This document shows, piece after piece, positions 52,612-61,878 of a stretch of DNA of 64,000 bases. The DNA is from CAYMTN01 sp964393335 (GTDB lineage: Bacteria > Chloroflexota > Anaerolineae > Aggregatilineales > Aggregatilineaceae), in assembly GCA_964393335.1 (NCBI GenBank), contig CAYMTN010000001.1:1-64000 (forward strand), written 5' to 3'. The position numbers and the translations under genes were made by a program. Positions within the stretch are counted from its first letter, which is position 1. Each line of letters opens with the position of its first letter. The notes beneath the pieces were generated by a model. That model made no database searches, was not told the origin of the DNA, and saw only the letters and a program-made list of their open reading frames with translations.

Positions 52612-55600
52612 ATGGGCGTTCAAGATCTAGCCGGACAGATGTTAGGGGGATACCAGCTAAAGGAACTGCTGGGCGTAGGCGGCATGGGAGCCGTCTACCG
52701 CGCCTACCAGGCGTCGTTGACGCGCGCCGTAGCGGTGAAAGTCATCACGCCGGAACTGGCGCGAGATGCGACCTTTCTTGAGCGGTTCCGCCGTGAGGCC
52801 CGCACGGCAGCCACGTTGGAGCACGCCCACATCGTCCCCGTGTACGATTACGGGGCGGAAGGCAACATCACGTACGTGGTCATGCGGCTGCTGACGGGCG
52901 GCACGCTGATGCAGCGCCTGACAGAGCAGCCGGGTCAACTGCCGTCGCTGGGGGACGTCGTGCGGCTGCTTGGACAGTTAGGCAGCGCGCTGGATTATGC
53001 CCACAGCCAGAACGTCATTCACCGCGACATCAAACCCAGCAACGTGATGTTTGACACGCAAGGTAACGCGTACCTGGTCGATTTCGGTATCGCCAAGCTG
53101 CTGGCCGCGACCAAGGCGATCACGACGACCGGAGTCGTATTGGGCACCCCGCTCTTTATGCCGCCGGAGCAGTGGCGGGCCGAGCTGATCACGCCCGCCG
53201 CCGACCAGTATGCGCTGGCCGTGATGACGTACCTGTTGGTGACGGGGCACGTGCCGTTTGACGCGGAAACGCCACATGGCTTGATGTACCAGCACATCAG
53301 CGAAACACCCGCGCCGCCGCACGTCTACCGCTCCGACCTGTCGGACGATGTCGCGCTCGTGTTGGGGCGCGCGATGGCGAAAGCGCCAGCGGATCGTTTC
53401 CCGACGGTGACCGCGTTTGTCCAGTCGTTTGAACAGGCGATCCCGGCGCGCGCCGGGGACACGACGAGTTTTTTCACTGCCCCGATCCGTCCGACCCGCC
53501 CGGCAGTGCCGCCGCGCGCGGGCGGTTCCGCCACGCGCGACCGTCAGCGCACCGTCCGGGGAGAGGTAAAATCCCGGTGGCCGGTGCTGGCGGCGGCGGG
53601 GGCCGCGCTCGTCGCGCTGGTCGTGATCATCCTGCTGGCGCTGGGGCAGAACGGCAAGGACGGCGGGACCGCCACCGCGCTCGGCCAGGCGACAGCAACC
53701 CAGGCAACGGCGACTCTTTCGACCGCGACCCTTGCAGCCGGGTCGCCAACGGCTGTCGAAGCGGCAGTTGTGCCGGAGCAGCCGACGCGTACCCCGGAAC
53801 CTCTATCCGCGACGGCGACTCCGCCGGAAAGGCCAACAGCGACGGCGTCCGAACCGGCGACTGTGACCCCTCCGGCCCCGACTCCGTATGTCGTGCTGAC
53901 CGGGCCGGCCACGCAGGTCGAAATGGCTGGCGCTGCCCTCACGTCTATCCCGCTCGAAACGCAGGTCTGGCTGGACCTCAGCGCGACCGCCAGCCAGTGG
54001 ACACCCACCCCGCCGCCGACCGCGACGGAAACGCCGGACACAACCGCAACCGACCGCGCGGAAACGATGATCGCCATGCAGACCGCGACCGCCGCCGCCC
54101 CGACCATTACGCCGGTCGTAACCCGTCCGCCCGCGACCGCCGCCGCGACCGCAACCCGCCCGGTTCCGACTCCGACGCCGTCCATCCCGATCGAAACGCA
54201 GGTCTGGCTGGACCTCAGCGCGACCGCCAGCCAGTGGACGCCCACCCCGACCGCGACTCCGACGGAAACGCCGACCGCGACGGAGACGCCGAACATGACG
54301 GCGACCTACCGCGTCCAGATGCTGATCGCCATGCAGACGGTGACCGCCGCCAGTTGGACCGATACGCCCACGCCGACCGCCACCCCGTCGCCAACCGGCA
54401 CGCCCACTTATACGCCCACGCCGACCGCCACGTATACTCTGACGGTGACGCCCAGTGCTACCTTTACATTGACGCCGACCGCGACCTACACCCTGACGGT
54501 GACGCCCAGTGCCACCCCTACGCTGACGCCGACCGCGACCTCTTCGCCGACCCCTACGCTCACGTCTACGCCGACCGACACGCCCACCCCGACGCCCACG
54601 CCCACGCCGCTGACGCCGATTACCCTGGACAGCGCGGCGCAGGTGGTGCAGGTGGCCCGTTTGCAGCGCGATTGGGCCTGGGTCGATGCCATCGCCTGGT
54701 CGCCGGATGGGACGTTGTTGGCGGTGTCGGATACGCCGGGAGTCTGGCTGTATGATACGGCCAACTTCGACCGCGAGCCGCGCCACGTCGACTACAACCT
54801 GTATTCGGTCAACGCGATGGTCTGGTCCCCGGACAGCACGCGGCTGGCCGTTGGCGGATCGGAGAGTGTAGTCCGGATCGTGGACGTGAACAGCGGTACC
54901 TTTGGGCGCGACCTGCAAGGCCATGCGGGCCATATTCTGTGTATCGCGGTGTCGCCGGATGGGTCCCTGCTGGCGACCGGCAGCGGCGACCGGACGGTGC
55001 GCATTTGGGACCCGGCGACCGGCGGCGAAGTGCGTTTGCTGGAAGGGCACTCGGGGGACGTGGATGATCTGGCGTGGTCGCCGGATGGCACCCAGTTGGT
55101 GTCCGTGAGCAGCGATGGCGTGCGGATTTGGACGGTTTCGACCGGCGACGTGACGCAGGTGTCAGGGGATCGGGCGGAGCGTGTCGCGTGGTCGCCGGAC
55201 GGATCGTTGATCGTGGCGTCTTACCCGTATGGCGAGACGCACGTCTGGGACGTGCGCACGGGCGCAGTCGTGTATTCGTTGGGCGGGTCAGACCGCGTGC
55301 TCAGCGTCGCCTTCAGCCCGGATGGGACTCTGTTGGCGGCGGGTGACGAAGCGGGCAGTATACGGTTGATCGACGCCGCTTCCGGGCGCGAGCTTCAGCG
55401 CCTGGAGCGCCACACAGACCGGGTTGTGAGTATCGTGTGGGCACCTGACAGCGCGCGGTTTGCCTCGATGAGCGCGGACGCCACCGTGCGCGTCTGGGGG
55501 ATCGCTGGCGCGGTTGGCGCGTTGGTGCCGCTGCCCGCCGAGTCTGTGCCGCCGCTGCCACCGGCCAGCCGGGACGTGATCACGGAGGCCAACGCGGGCA

Positions 55601-56466
55601 GCCTGGCGCAGATCGCGCGCTTGCAGCGGGATTGGCCGTGGGTCGATGCCATCGCCTGGTCGCCGGATGGGGCGCGGTTGGCGGTGTCCGATACGCCGGG
55701 GGTGTGGCTGTACGATACCGCCGACTTCAGCGCCGAGCCGGTCCGCGTCGAGTACAACCTGTACACCGTCAACGCGATGGCCTGGTCACCGGACGGGACG
55801 CGCCTGGCCGTTGGTGGCACGCAAGACGTGATCCGGTTGGTGGACGTGTCCAGCGGCACATTTGGCCGTGACCTGGCCGGACATTCGGACTCGATCACCA
55901 GCCTGGCCTGGTCGCCGGGCGGTGCGCTGCTGGCCTCCGGCAGTTCGGATCGTACGGTGCGCGTGTGGGACGCGGCAACCGGAACGCAACTGCGCATGTT
56001 TGAGGGACATCATGGCCAAGTGACGGATATCGCCTGGTCGCCGGACGGGACGTATCTGGTGTCGGTCGGCAGCGACTCCGTGTGGGTATGGGACGTGGCG
56101 GCGGGTACAGCCTCCCTGACATGGCAGGCCAGCGCCGATCATGTCGCGTGGTCGCCGGATGGCGCGTTGATCGCCACCAGCTACCGGTATGGTGAAACGC
56201 GCGTATGGTACGCGGCGGATGGGCAGGTGGCGTATGGGCTGGGCGGCGCGCAAGACGTGCTCGATCTCGCGTTTAGCCCGGCGGGCGGACTGTTCGCGAC
56301 CGCGCACGACGATGGTACGATCCGGTTGTGGACCAGCGCCGGCCAGATGATCGGGCAGTTGACCGGCCATACGGACCGGGTTGAGCAGGTGCGGTGGTCG
56401 CCGGATGGGACCGCGTTGGCGTCGATGAGCGCCGATGGCACCGTGCGCGTGTGGGGATTGGAGTGA
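52612..56466 (+). CDS. Ser/Thr kinase with two tandem seven-bladed WD40 propellers
   Basis: About 1284 residues. The kinase domain (about 14-275) is complete, with GVGGMG, K43, HRDIKPSN and DFGIAK. One membrane helix (WPVLAAAGAALVALVVIILLAL) lies near 325-345. A Thr/Pro linker containing a duplicated ETQVWLDLSATASQW unit follows. The C-terminus carries two sets of seven WD40-like blades, each blade with an AWSPDG core, beginning RLQRDWAWVD and RLQRDWPWVD. The propellers are probably extracytoplasmic. I chose ATG 52612 by alignment with the other kinase; GTG 52567 and ATG 52582 are in frame. It is divergent from the FHA-winged-helix regulator. Confidence 0.92.
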   Translation: MGVQDLAGQMLGGYQLKELLGVGGMGAVYRAYQASLTRAVAVKVITPELARDATFLERFRREARTAATLEHAHIVPVYDYGAEGNITYVVMRLLTGGTLMQRLTEQPGQLPSLGDVVRLLGQLGSALDYAHSQNVIHRDIKPSNVMFDTQGNAYLVDFGIAKLLAATKAITTTGVVLGTPLFMPPEQWRAELITPAADQYALAVMTYLLVTGHVPFDAETPHGLMYQHISETPAPPHVYRSDLSDDVALVLGRAMAKAPADRFPTVTAFVQSFEQAIPARAGDTTSFFTAPIRPTRPAVPPRAGGSATRDRQRTVRGEVKSRWPVLAAAGAALVALVVIILLALGQNGKDGGTATALGQATATQATATLSTATLAAGSPTAVEAAVVPEQPTRTPEPLSATATPPERPTATASEPATVTPPAPTPYVVLTGPATQVEMAGAALTSIPLETQVWLDLSATASQWTPTPPPTATETPDTTATDRAETMIAMQTATAAAPTITPVVTRPPATAAATATRPVPTPTPSIPIETQVWLDLSATASQWTPTPTATPTETPTATETPNMTATYRVQMLIAMQTVTAASWTDTPTPTATPSPTGTPTYTPTPTATYTLTVTPSATFTLTPTATYTLTVTPSATPTLTPTATSSPTPTLTSTPTDTPTPTPTPTPLTPITLDSAAQVVQVARLQRDWAWVDAIAWSPDGTLLAVSDTPGVWLYDTANFDREPRHVDYNLYSVNAMVWSPDSTRLAVGGSESVVRIVDVNSGTFGRDLQGHAGHILCIAVSPDGSLLATGSGDRTVRIWDPATGGEVRLLEGHSGDVDDLAWSPDGTQLVSVSSDGVRIWTVSTGDVTQVSGDRAERVAWSPDGSLIVASYPYGETHVWDVRTGAVVYSLGGSDRVLSVAFSPDGTLLAAGDEAGSIRLIDAASGRELQRLERHTDRVVSIVWAPDSARFASMSADATVRVWGIAGAVGALVPLPAESVPPLPPASRDVITEANAGSLAQIARLQRDWPWVDAIAWSPDGARLAVSDTPGVWLYDTADFSAEPVRVEYNLYTVNAMAWSPDGTRLAVGGTQDVIRLVDVSSGTFGRDLAGHSDSITSLAWSPGGALLASGSSDRTVRVWDAATGTQLRMFEGHHGQVTDIAWSPDGTYLVSVGSDSVWVWDVAAGTASLTWQASADHVAWSPDGALIATSYRYGETRVWYAADGQVAYGLGGAQDVLDLAFSPAGGLFATAHDDGTIRLWTSAGQMIGQLTGHTDRVEQVRWSPDGTALASMSADGTVRVWGLE
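53956..54239 (+). repeat. 237-bp-spaced duplication in the kinase linker
   Basis: About 45 identical bases at 53956-54002 and 54193-54239, encoding ETQVWLDLSATASQW twice. The flanking Thr/Pro segments, each ending in IAMQT...TAA, are related too, so a 79-residue unit was duplicated. Confidence 0.85.
54661..56460 (+). repeat. 960-bp tandem duplication of a seven-blade WD40 unit
   Basis: Unit 1 starts at 54661 and unit 2 at 55621, exactly 960 bases apart, with long near-identical stretches at the same positions (for example the bases encoding VDAIAWSPDG and SDTPGVWLYDTA). The copies encode blades 1-7 and 8-14. They differ by many silent and some amino-acid changes, so the duplication is not very recent. 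Confidence 0.9.
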
Positions 56467-56476
56467 GGGCGGAACC

Positions 56477-57136
56477 GTGCAGCGCCAACCGCAAGACAGT
56501 ATAGAACACTGGGCACGCTCGATGGAAGCGCGGATGGAGGGCCAGCGCGACGCGCTGCGCAACCGCGATCCGTTTTATGTGGCGCAAAACAGCGGCGCAG
56601 ACTGGGAACCGGCAGATTCCGGTGGGGGGGTGTTATCGCTGGCGCTTTTGCAGACGCCGCTGGCGGTGCAGGTGCCCGGCTACCGCGTGTTGACCGCTGG
56701 CGGGGATGACGCCCCGACGATGATTCAGGCGCTCGTGACGGCTTACCTGCTGGCCGCCGACGGGACGCCGCGCGCCGGTGACTGGATCGCGTTCCGCGAA
56801 CTGCCTCAGGGCCTGTTTTATCACCAGGCGTTTACCGGGTACAGCGGCGGGCTGCTGGCCCGCGCGTTGGGCGATGACCTGGACGCATTCAAGCGCGGGG
56901 CACGCGCCGCTGGTGGCCGGACGCTCATCGGGTTTGGCGACGCCGCGTATGAGTTTCAGGCATTGCCGCGCATCTGGCTGGCCGTTGTGTACTGGTTGGG
57001 TGATGACGAAGATGGGTTCCCACCGCAGGCGAATGTGCTCTTTGACCGGTCCGCCAATCGCTACCTGATCGTCGATGGTTTGGCGATCCTGGGGGGCCAA
57101 CTGGCCCGGCGGATCGTGTCGGCGGCCAGGCGCTGA
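56477..57136 (+). CDS. DUF3786 domain-containing protein
   Basis: 219 residues. The central to C-terminal part matches DUF3786, with DGTPRAGDWIAFRELPQG and the LPRIWLAVVYWLGDDEDGFPPQANVLFD block. The family is common in anaerobes, often next to corrinoid or Fe-S proteins, but has no proven function. I chose GTG 56477, 10 bases past the kinase stop and preceded by GAGGGCGGA. No signal peptide or membrane helix is seen. It is convergent with the LysR gene, 16 bases away. Confidence 0.82.
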   Translation: MQRQPQDSIEHWARSMEARMEGQRDALRNRDPFYVAQNSGADWEPADSGGGVLSLALLQTPLAVQVPGYRVLTAGGDDAPTMIQALVTAYLLAADGTPRAGDWIAFRELPQGLFYHQAFTGYSGGLLARALGDDLDAFKRGARAAGGRTLIGFGDAAYEFQALPRIWLAVVYWLGDDEDGFPPQANVLFDRSANRYLIVDGLAILGGQLARRIVSAARR

Positions 57137-57152
57137 CCGGCGGCCCCCGGTA

Positions 57153-58076
57153 TTACCGCCCGGCGATGCGCAGCAGATCGGCATTCGACGGATCGTGCAT
57201 GAATCCCCAGAATGCTTCAATTGCGCGGTTCGTTTTGTGGACCTCTGGTTTGATCAGGTAAATCGTGCGGCGCAGGTCGAAATTGTCGACCAGGATTTGC
57301 ACGACAGCGCCGTCTGCCAACGCCCATGCGGCTGCCAGCCGTGACACAAATGCCGCACCAAACCCCGCTTCGACCACCTTTACAATGGCCTCCGCGTTGC
57401 TGACTTCCAGAAAGATGTTCAGATCGTCGAGGGTGATGCTGTGTTTGCCCAATTCCGCGATCAACGCGTGCCGCGTGCCCGATGTTGGCTCGCGGATGAT
57501 CATGGGAATCTCCAACAATTCCGAGGGGAGTATACGCGGGCGCGATGCCCAGGGGTGTTTGGCCGGGACGATAAAAATGATGTGGTCGCTGAAAAATTCC
57601 TGACATTCCATACCCTGTCCGCATGCATCGTAACTGACGACCCCGACATCCGCCTCTTCTTTGAGCAGGCACGGCACGACCAGCGGACTCGCGCATTTCA
57701 GGATCGCAATATTGACGTCGGGGTGGCGGTCATGAAAACGCCCGGCAAACTGGGGTGTGATGTATTTTCCGGCGGTCGTACTGCACGCGACCCGGAGCTG
57801 GCCGACGATCCGGGCCTCAAGTGACTCCATCATCTGCCGGACTTCAATCGCTTCGCGGACCAGCTTGCGGGCACGCGGCAGCAGCAAGCTGCCCGCTTCC
57901 GTCAGGCGGAGTCCGCCACCGGATCGGTCAAACAACTCGACGCCCAGGTCGATCTCCAACATTTTGACATGATGGCTGATCGTGGGTTGGGTCACGTTCA
58001 ACTGTACGGCGGCCTCGGAAAAGCTCTTGTTCTGCGCCACATGAACAAAGGAATGGAGTTTTGTCAGGTCGAGCAT
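57153..58076 (-). CDS. LysR-family transcriptional regulator
   Basis: 307 residues. The winged helix-turn-helix (about 1-60) has SFVHVAQNKSFSEAAVQLNVTQPTISHHVKMLE-type features, with the recognition helix around TQPTISHH. The effector-binding domain (about 90-295) contains GQLRVACSTTAGKYITPQ. I chose the ATG at 58076, nine bases after GGAG; an ATG at 58091 is also in frame. It is divergent from the NuoE-NuoF fusion gene and probably controls it and itself through the shared 400-base region. Confidence 0.9.
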   Translation of the reverse strand: MLDLTKLHSFVHVAQNKSFSEAAVQLNVTQPTISHHVKMLEIDLGVELFDRSGGGLRLTEAGSLLLPRARKLVREAIEVRQMMESLEARIVGQLRVACSTTAGKYITPQFAGRFHDRHPDVNIAILKCASPLVVPCLLKEEADVGVVSYDACGQGMECQEFFSDHIIFIVPAKHPWASRPRILPSELLEIPMIIREPTSGTRHALIAELGKHSITLDDLNIFLEVSNAEAIVKVVEAGFGAAFVSRLAAAWALADGAVVQILVDNFDLRRTIYLIKPEVHKTNRAIEAFWGFMHDPSNADLLRIAGR

Positions 58077-58477
58077 GGGTCCATTCTCCATCTTACTTGT
58101 ATCTGATCTTAAGGCTATTTGGGGCTAAATGGAAGCACTCGCGGGCAAAATGGCCTCGTCAAGAAGCGGCGAACGGGTTGTTTTTGTCTTCAACAACCGG
58201 TCGTTATAGAGATCGTTTATAGATTTCTATAGAGAAGTTTGATGATATTTGTGATGTTCTTCACTTATCTCCAACAGAAGCCCGTCGTATCGTTAGGGTA
58301 GCGGGCAACTATGTAATTAATGCAACTATCAGGTTTTTTGGACATGGCCCGAACCGTTTAACTCGCCCCGTACCTCACGTAGGTTCTTTACAACCTATCC
58401 GTACATTAGCCGGGCGCGGCAAGCAGCTCCCTGCGAGAGCAATAGACGGATAGATACTTAATACGAGGGTCAACGAC
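58077..58477. promoter_or_regulatory. Divergent regulatory region between lysR and nuoEF
   Basis: A 400-base non-coding stretch, AT-rich in its middle. A dyad TATAG-N4-CTATA lies at 58218-58231, and another TATAG at 58205-58209, 13 bases from the first. Such spaced TATAG/CTATA half-sites are of the kind bound by LysR proteins (T-N11-A type). No small gene was supported here. Confidence 0.5.
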
Positions 58478-60220
58478 ATGGCAACCACAAGGAACACCAG
58501 CAGTCAGCTCAGCCAGGACGAACGTCTTGCAGCAGTAGAACACACCATGAAGCGCTTCGACTACCAGAAGCACGGTCTTGTGGAAGTGCTCATCACGGCG
58601 CAAGAGGTGTTTGGATGTTTATCCAGGGATCTATTGACGTATGTATCCGATAAACTCAACATCCCGTTGAACAAGGTGTACGGCGTAGCAACGTTTTATG
58701 ACATGTTCACGCTGGAGGAAGTTGGCGAGACACACTGCCTGGTGTGTACGGGGCCGGTGTGTACCATGTCCGGTGCGATGGATGTGCTTGAAGAAGCCTG
58801 CCGGCATACCGGCGTGCGAGAGCCGGGGATGACCAGCGCCGACGGGCGTAAGAGCGTCTACGAGGCATCCTGCCTGGGGCTGTGTGATCAGGCTCCTGCT
58901 GTGCTGGTCAACCAGCAGGCCCAGGTCAATATCTCGCTCGGCGACGTGCCCGCCATGCTGCGTGGAGAGGCTCAGCCGCCGCATATCCACGTGAGCGGTG
59001 AGCCGCGTCATTTGACCGCCCCGATTGGCAGACTCGCGCCAACCGATCTCGATGCGCATCGCAACGAGGGGGCTTTTGCCGCGCTGGAAAAAGCCCTGTA
59101 TGAGATGACGCCCGAACAGGTGATCGAAGAAGTGACGGACTCCCGGTTGACCGGGCGCGGCGGGGCCGGTTTTCCGGCTGGCAAAAAATGGGAACTGGCA
59201 CGCCAGGCCCCCGGTGAGACGAAATATGCCGTGTGCAACTTCGACGAGTCAGAGCCGGGCACGTTCAAAGACCGCGCGTTGATGGAGGGCAACCCGTTTC
59301 GGGTCATCGAGGGGTTGATCCTCAGCGCGTACGCCATTGGGGCACACGAAGGGTATATCTTCATCCGGGGCGAGTATCCATCGGCGACGGCTGTAGTCGA
59401 GGACGCGTTGGACGAGTTGTACGGCGAGGGTTTGCTTGGGGCGGATATCCTCGGCACCGATTATGACTTCCATGTCGAGGTGCGGCATGGGGCCGGGGCG
59501 TATATTTGCGGCGAGGAAACAGCGCTGTTCGAAGCCATCGAAGGCGCGCGCGGGCAGCCTCGCAGCAAGCCCCCGTACCCGACCCGGCAGGGCTTGTTCG
59601 GCAAACCGACCGCGATCAACAACGTCGAAACGCTGGCGGTCGTGCCAAGCCTGATCACGCATGGCGGTGAATGGTTCCGGCAGTGGGGCACCGAACACTC
59701 GGTGGGCCTCAAGCTGTTCTGCTTGAGCGGGCATGTCAACCAGCCGGGCGTAGTCGAAGCGCCGCTGGGCTTGACCGTCCGGGACTTGATCGAGCAGTTC
59801 GGCGGCGGCTTCAACGGCAAGCCGCAGGCTGTTTTGATCGGGGGGGCAGCGGGTGGTTTTTTGCCCCCGGACCGGCTCGATACCCCGCTCACTCACGAGC
59901 ATCTGCGCCCGTTCAACGTGCCGATCGGGTCGGGTGCGTTGATGGTTTTCAACGAGACGGTGAACTTGTGGGAGGTGCTCGAAAGCCTGGCTCGCTTTTT
60001 CGTCCACGAGACGTGCGGCCAATGCGCGCCATGCCGCCTGGGAACCAAGCAGTTCTTGAGCCTGCTCAACCGGATCAACCTCGGCATTGAAGACCCGGCA
60101 GAGCTGCGCAACATGAAAAAACTCGGCCAGACGATCCGCAAAATATGCGCCTGTGGCTTAGGTCTGACGGCTGCGAATCCGATCCTGACGTTTTTGGACA
60201 ACTTCGAACCGGCGGCCTGA
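58478..60220 (+). CDS. NuoE-NuoF fusion: NADH-binding flavoprotein/diaphorase subunit
   Basis: 580 residues. Residues 1-160 are NuoE-like with four [2Fe-2S] cysteines (in CTGPVC and ASCLGLC regions). Residues about 175-580 are NuoF-like: NADH/FMN binding in GRGGAGFPAGKKW and GAGAYICGEETALFEAIEG, and an N3-type [4Fe-4S] site in CGQCAPCRLGT plus a later ICACG. Such fusions serve as the NAD(P)H module of NAD-linked formate dehydrogenases or HoxF-type hydrogenases rather than standard complex I. No catalytic subunit follows: the gene ends at a hairpin and an unrelated ABC operon begins. The partner must be elsewhere. Confidence 0.92.
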   Translation: MATTRNTSSQLSQDERLAAVEHTMKRFDYQKHGLVEVLITAQEVFGCLSRDLLTYVSDKLNIPLNKVYGVATFYDMFTLEEVGETHCLVCTGPVCTMSGAMDVLEEACRHTGVREPGMTSADGRKSVYEASCLGLCDQAPAVLVNQQAQVNISLGDVPAMLRGEAQPPHIHVSGEPRHLTAPIGRLAPTDLDAHRNEGAFAALEKALYEMTPEQVIEEVTDSRLTGRGGAGFPAGKKWELARQAPGETKYAVCNFDESEPGTFKDRALMEGNPFRVIEGLILSAYAIGAHEGYIFIRGEYPSATAVVEDALDELYGEGLLGADILGTDYDFHVEVRHGAGAYICGEETALFEAIEGARGQPRSKPPYPTRQGLFGKPTAINNVETLAVVPSLITHGGEWFRQWGTEHSVGLKLFCLSGHVNQPGVVEAPLGLTVRDLIEQFGGGFNGKPQAVLIGGAAGGFLPPDRLDTPLTHEHLRPFNVPIGSGALMVFNETVNLWEVLESLARFFVHETCGQCAPCRLGTKQFLSLLNRINLGIEDPAELRNMKKLGQTIRKICACGLGLTAANPILTFLDNFEPAA

Positions 60221-60243
60221 CCGCCCCGTCCATCGTGAAAACC

Positions 60244-60277
60244 CATAGGCTGTGCCGCCGCGTGCGCACAGCCTATG
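60244..60277 (+). terminator. Stem-loop terminator after the NuoE-NuoF fusion
   Basis: A perfect 12-bp stem (cataggctgtgc / gcacagcctatg) with a 10-base loop, followed by a modest T-rich run (ttgtgtct). It separates the flavoprotein gene from the ABC operon. Confidence 0.75.
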
Positions 60278-60366
60278 TTGTGTCTGGGGGATGTGTCTGG
60301 TTGTAAATCCGCGTAACGTGAGCCAGAATTACCCCACACGCGACAACCTAGTGCCTGGAAGAATCT

Positions 60367-61878
60367 GTGACGCACGAAGCTTCGGTTATTCTCGAACTGG
60401 ACCATATCAGCAAACGGTTTCCAGGTGTGACGGCGCTCGAAGATATCAACCTGGCGGTCATCCAGGGTGAGATTCATGCCCTGGTGGGTGAAAACGGGGC
60501 GGGTAAGTCCACGTTAGCCAAGATCATCGCCGGGGTATATCCCCCGACGTCCGGCGAACTGCGCCTCTTCGGGCAAAAGCAGCAGTTTACGTCACCGCAT
60601 GACGCTCAGAAAGTGGGCGTGGGTATTCTCTACCAGGAAATGAACGTGCTGCCCGAACTGAACATCGCGGAAAACGTCTTCCTGGGCAACGAACCCCAGC
60701 ATCCCGCGCTGCCGATCATCGATTGGAAGGAGATTTACCGCCGCACCCAGGCGCTGATGGACCGGGTCGGGCTGCAATGTTCGCCCTGGACGCCGGTCAG
60801 TTCGCTGTCGGTGGCGCACCAGCAAATGGTGCAGGTGATCAAGGTGCTGCATTACAACGCGCGGCTGCTGGTGATGGACGAACCCACCACGCGCCTGACG
60901 GAATTTGAGACGCGCGATCTTTTTAAGGTGCTGAAAACGCTCAACGAGCAGGGGGTGACCATCATTTTTGTGAGTCACCGGCTGGAAGAGGTCCGGCACC
61001 TGTGTGACCGGGCCACGATCCTACGCGAGGGCAGGGTCGTCAAGACGGTTAACATGGCCGAAACGACGCTGGACAGTTTGACGACGGCCATGCTGGGCCG
61101 CCACCTGGTTGATCGTTTCCCGCGCCGTTCGACGAAACCCGGCGAGGAACTGCTGCGCGTGCAAGGTTTGACGCGCTACGGCGTGTTTGAGGATATCGAT
61201 TTCACGCTGCACGCGGGCGAGATTCTGGGCATCACCGGGTTGGTGGGATCAGGCCGCACCGCGCTGCTGCGCGCGATTTTCGGCATGGAGTCGGTTGATG
61301 AGGGCCAGTTTTACATTCACCAGCACCTGGTAAAAATCAACTCGCCCCAGGATGCGATCGGGCATGGCGTGGGGCTGCTAACCGAAGATCGCCAGCGTGA
61401 GGGGCTGGTGCTCGAAATGGGGATTGCAGAGAATATCACGCTGGCCTCGCTCGAAAGCGAATCGCCAGGGCCGTTGATCGACCATTCCCAGGAAGCGGAA
61501 GTCACCGATTATTTCATCCGCGAGTTACGCATCAAAACGCCGCACCCGGATTTTAAGACGCGGTTTTTGTCAGGCGGCAACCAGCAAAAGATCGTATTGT
61601 CGAAATGGCTGGCCACCGGCCCGCGTATTTTGTTGTGTGACGAGCCAACGCAGGGCATTGACATCGGGGCCAAAAGGGAGATTTACCGGTTGATGGACGA
61701 TCTGGTCGGGCACGGCATCGGGATCGTGATGGTCAGCGCCGACATCTCGGAAATCCTGGGGCTGTGTGACCGGTTCCTGGTGCTGCACGAAGGGCGAACG
61801 ATCTGCACGCTGGCGCATGGCGAGGCGGACGAGCAAACTGTGTTGCGTTATGCACAGGGAGGCCAGCGTGACGCTTAA
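60367..61878 (+). CDS. Ribose/xylose-type ABC importer ATPase (two nucleotide-binding domains)
   Basis: 503 residues of the RbsA/XylG/MglA class, energising import of a sugar or sugar-like compound. The first domain has Walker A GENGAGKS and Walker B LLVMDEPTT but a non-standard signature (LSVAHQQ). The second has a degenerate P-loop GLVGSGRT and the signature LSGGNQQK, as is usual in the class. The start is GTG 60367 after GGAAGAA. Its end overlaps the permease gene by 11 bases. No substrate-binding protein gene is visible beside it in the window. Confidence 0.93.
   Translation: MTHEASVILELDHISKRFPGVTALEDINLAVIQGEIHALVGENGAGKSTLAKIIAGVYPPTSGELRLFGQKQQFTSPHDAQKVGVGILYQEMNVLPELNIAENVFLGNEPQHPALPIIDWKEIYRRTQALMDRVGLQCSPWTPVSSLSVAHQQMVQVIKVLHYNARLLVMDEPTTRLTEFETRDLFKVLKTLNEQGVTIIFVSHRLEEVRHLCDRATILREGRVVKTVNMAETTLDSLTTAMLGRHLVDRFPRRSTKPGEELLRVQGLTRYGVFEDIDFTLHAGEILGITGLVGSGRTALLRAIFGMESVDEGQFYIHQHLVKINSPQDAIGHGVGLLTEDRQREGLVLEMGIAENITLASLESESPGPLIDHSQEAEVTDYFIRELRIKTPHPDFKTRFLSGGNQQKIVLSKWLATGPRILLCDEPTQGIDIGAKREIYRLMDDLVGHGIGIVMVSADISEILGLCDRFLVLHEGRTICTLAHGEADEQTVLRYAQGGQRDA

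Noticed and set aside
61766..61867. Earlier start for the permease fusion
   Set aside because: The extension lies inside the ATPase gene and is not hydrophobic; AGGGAGG before GTG 61868 marks the better start.
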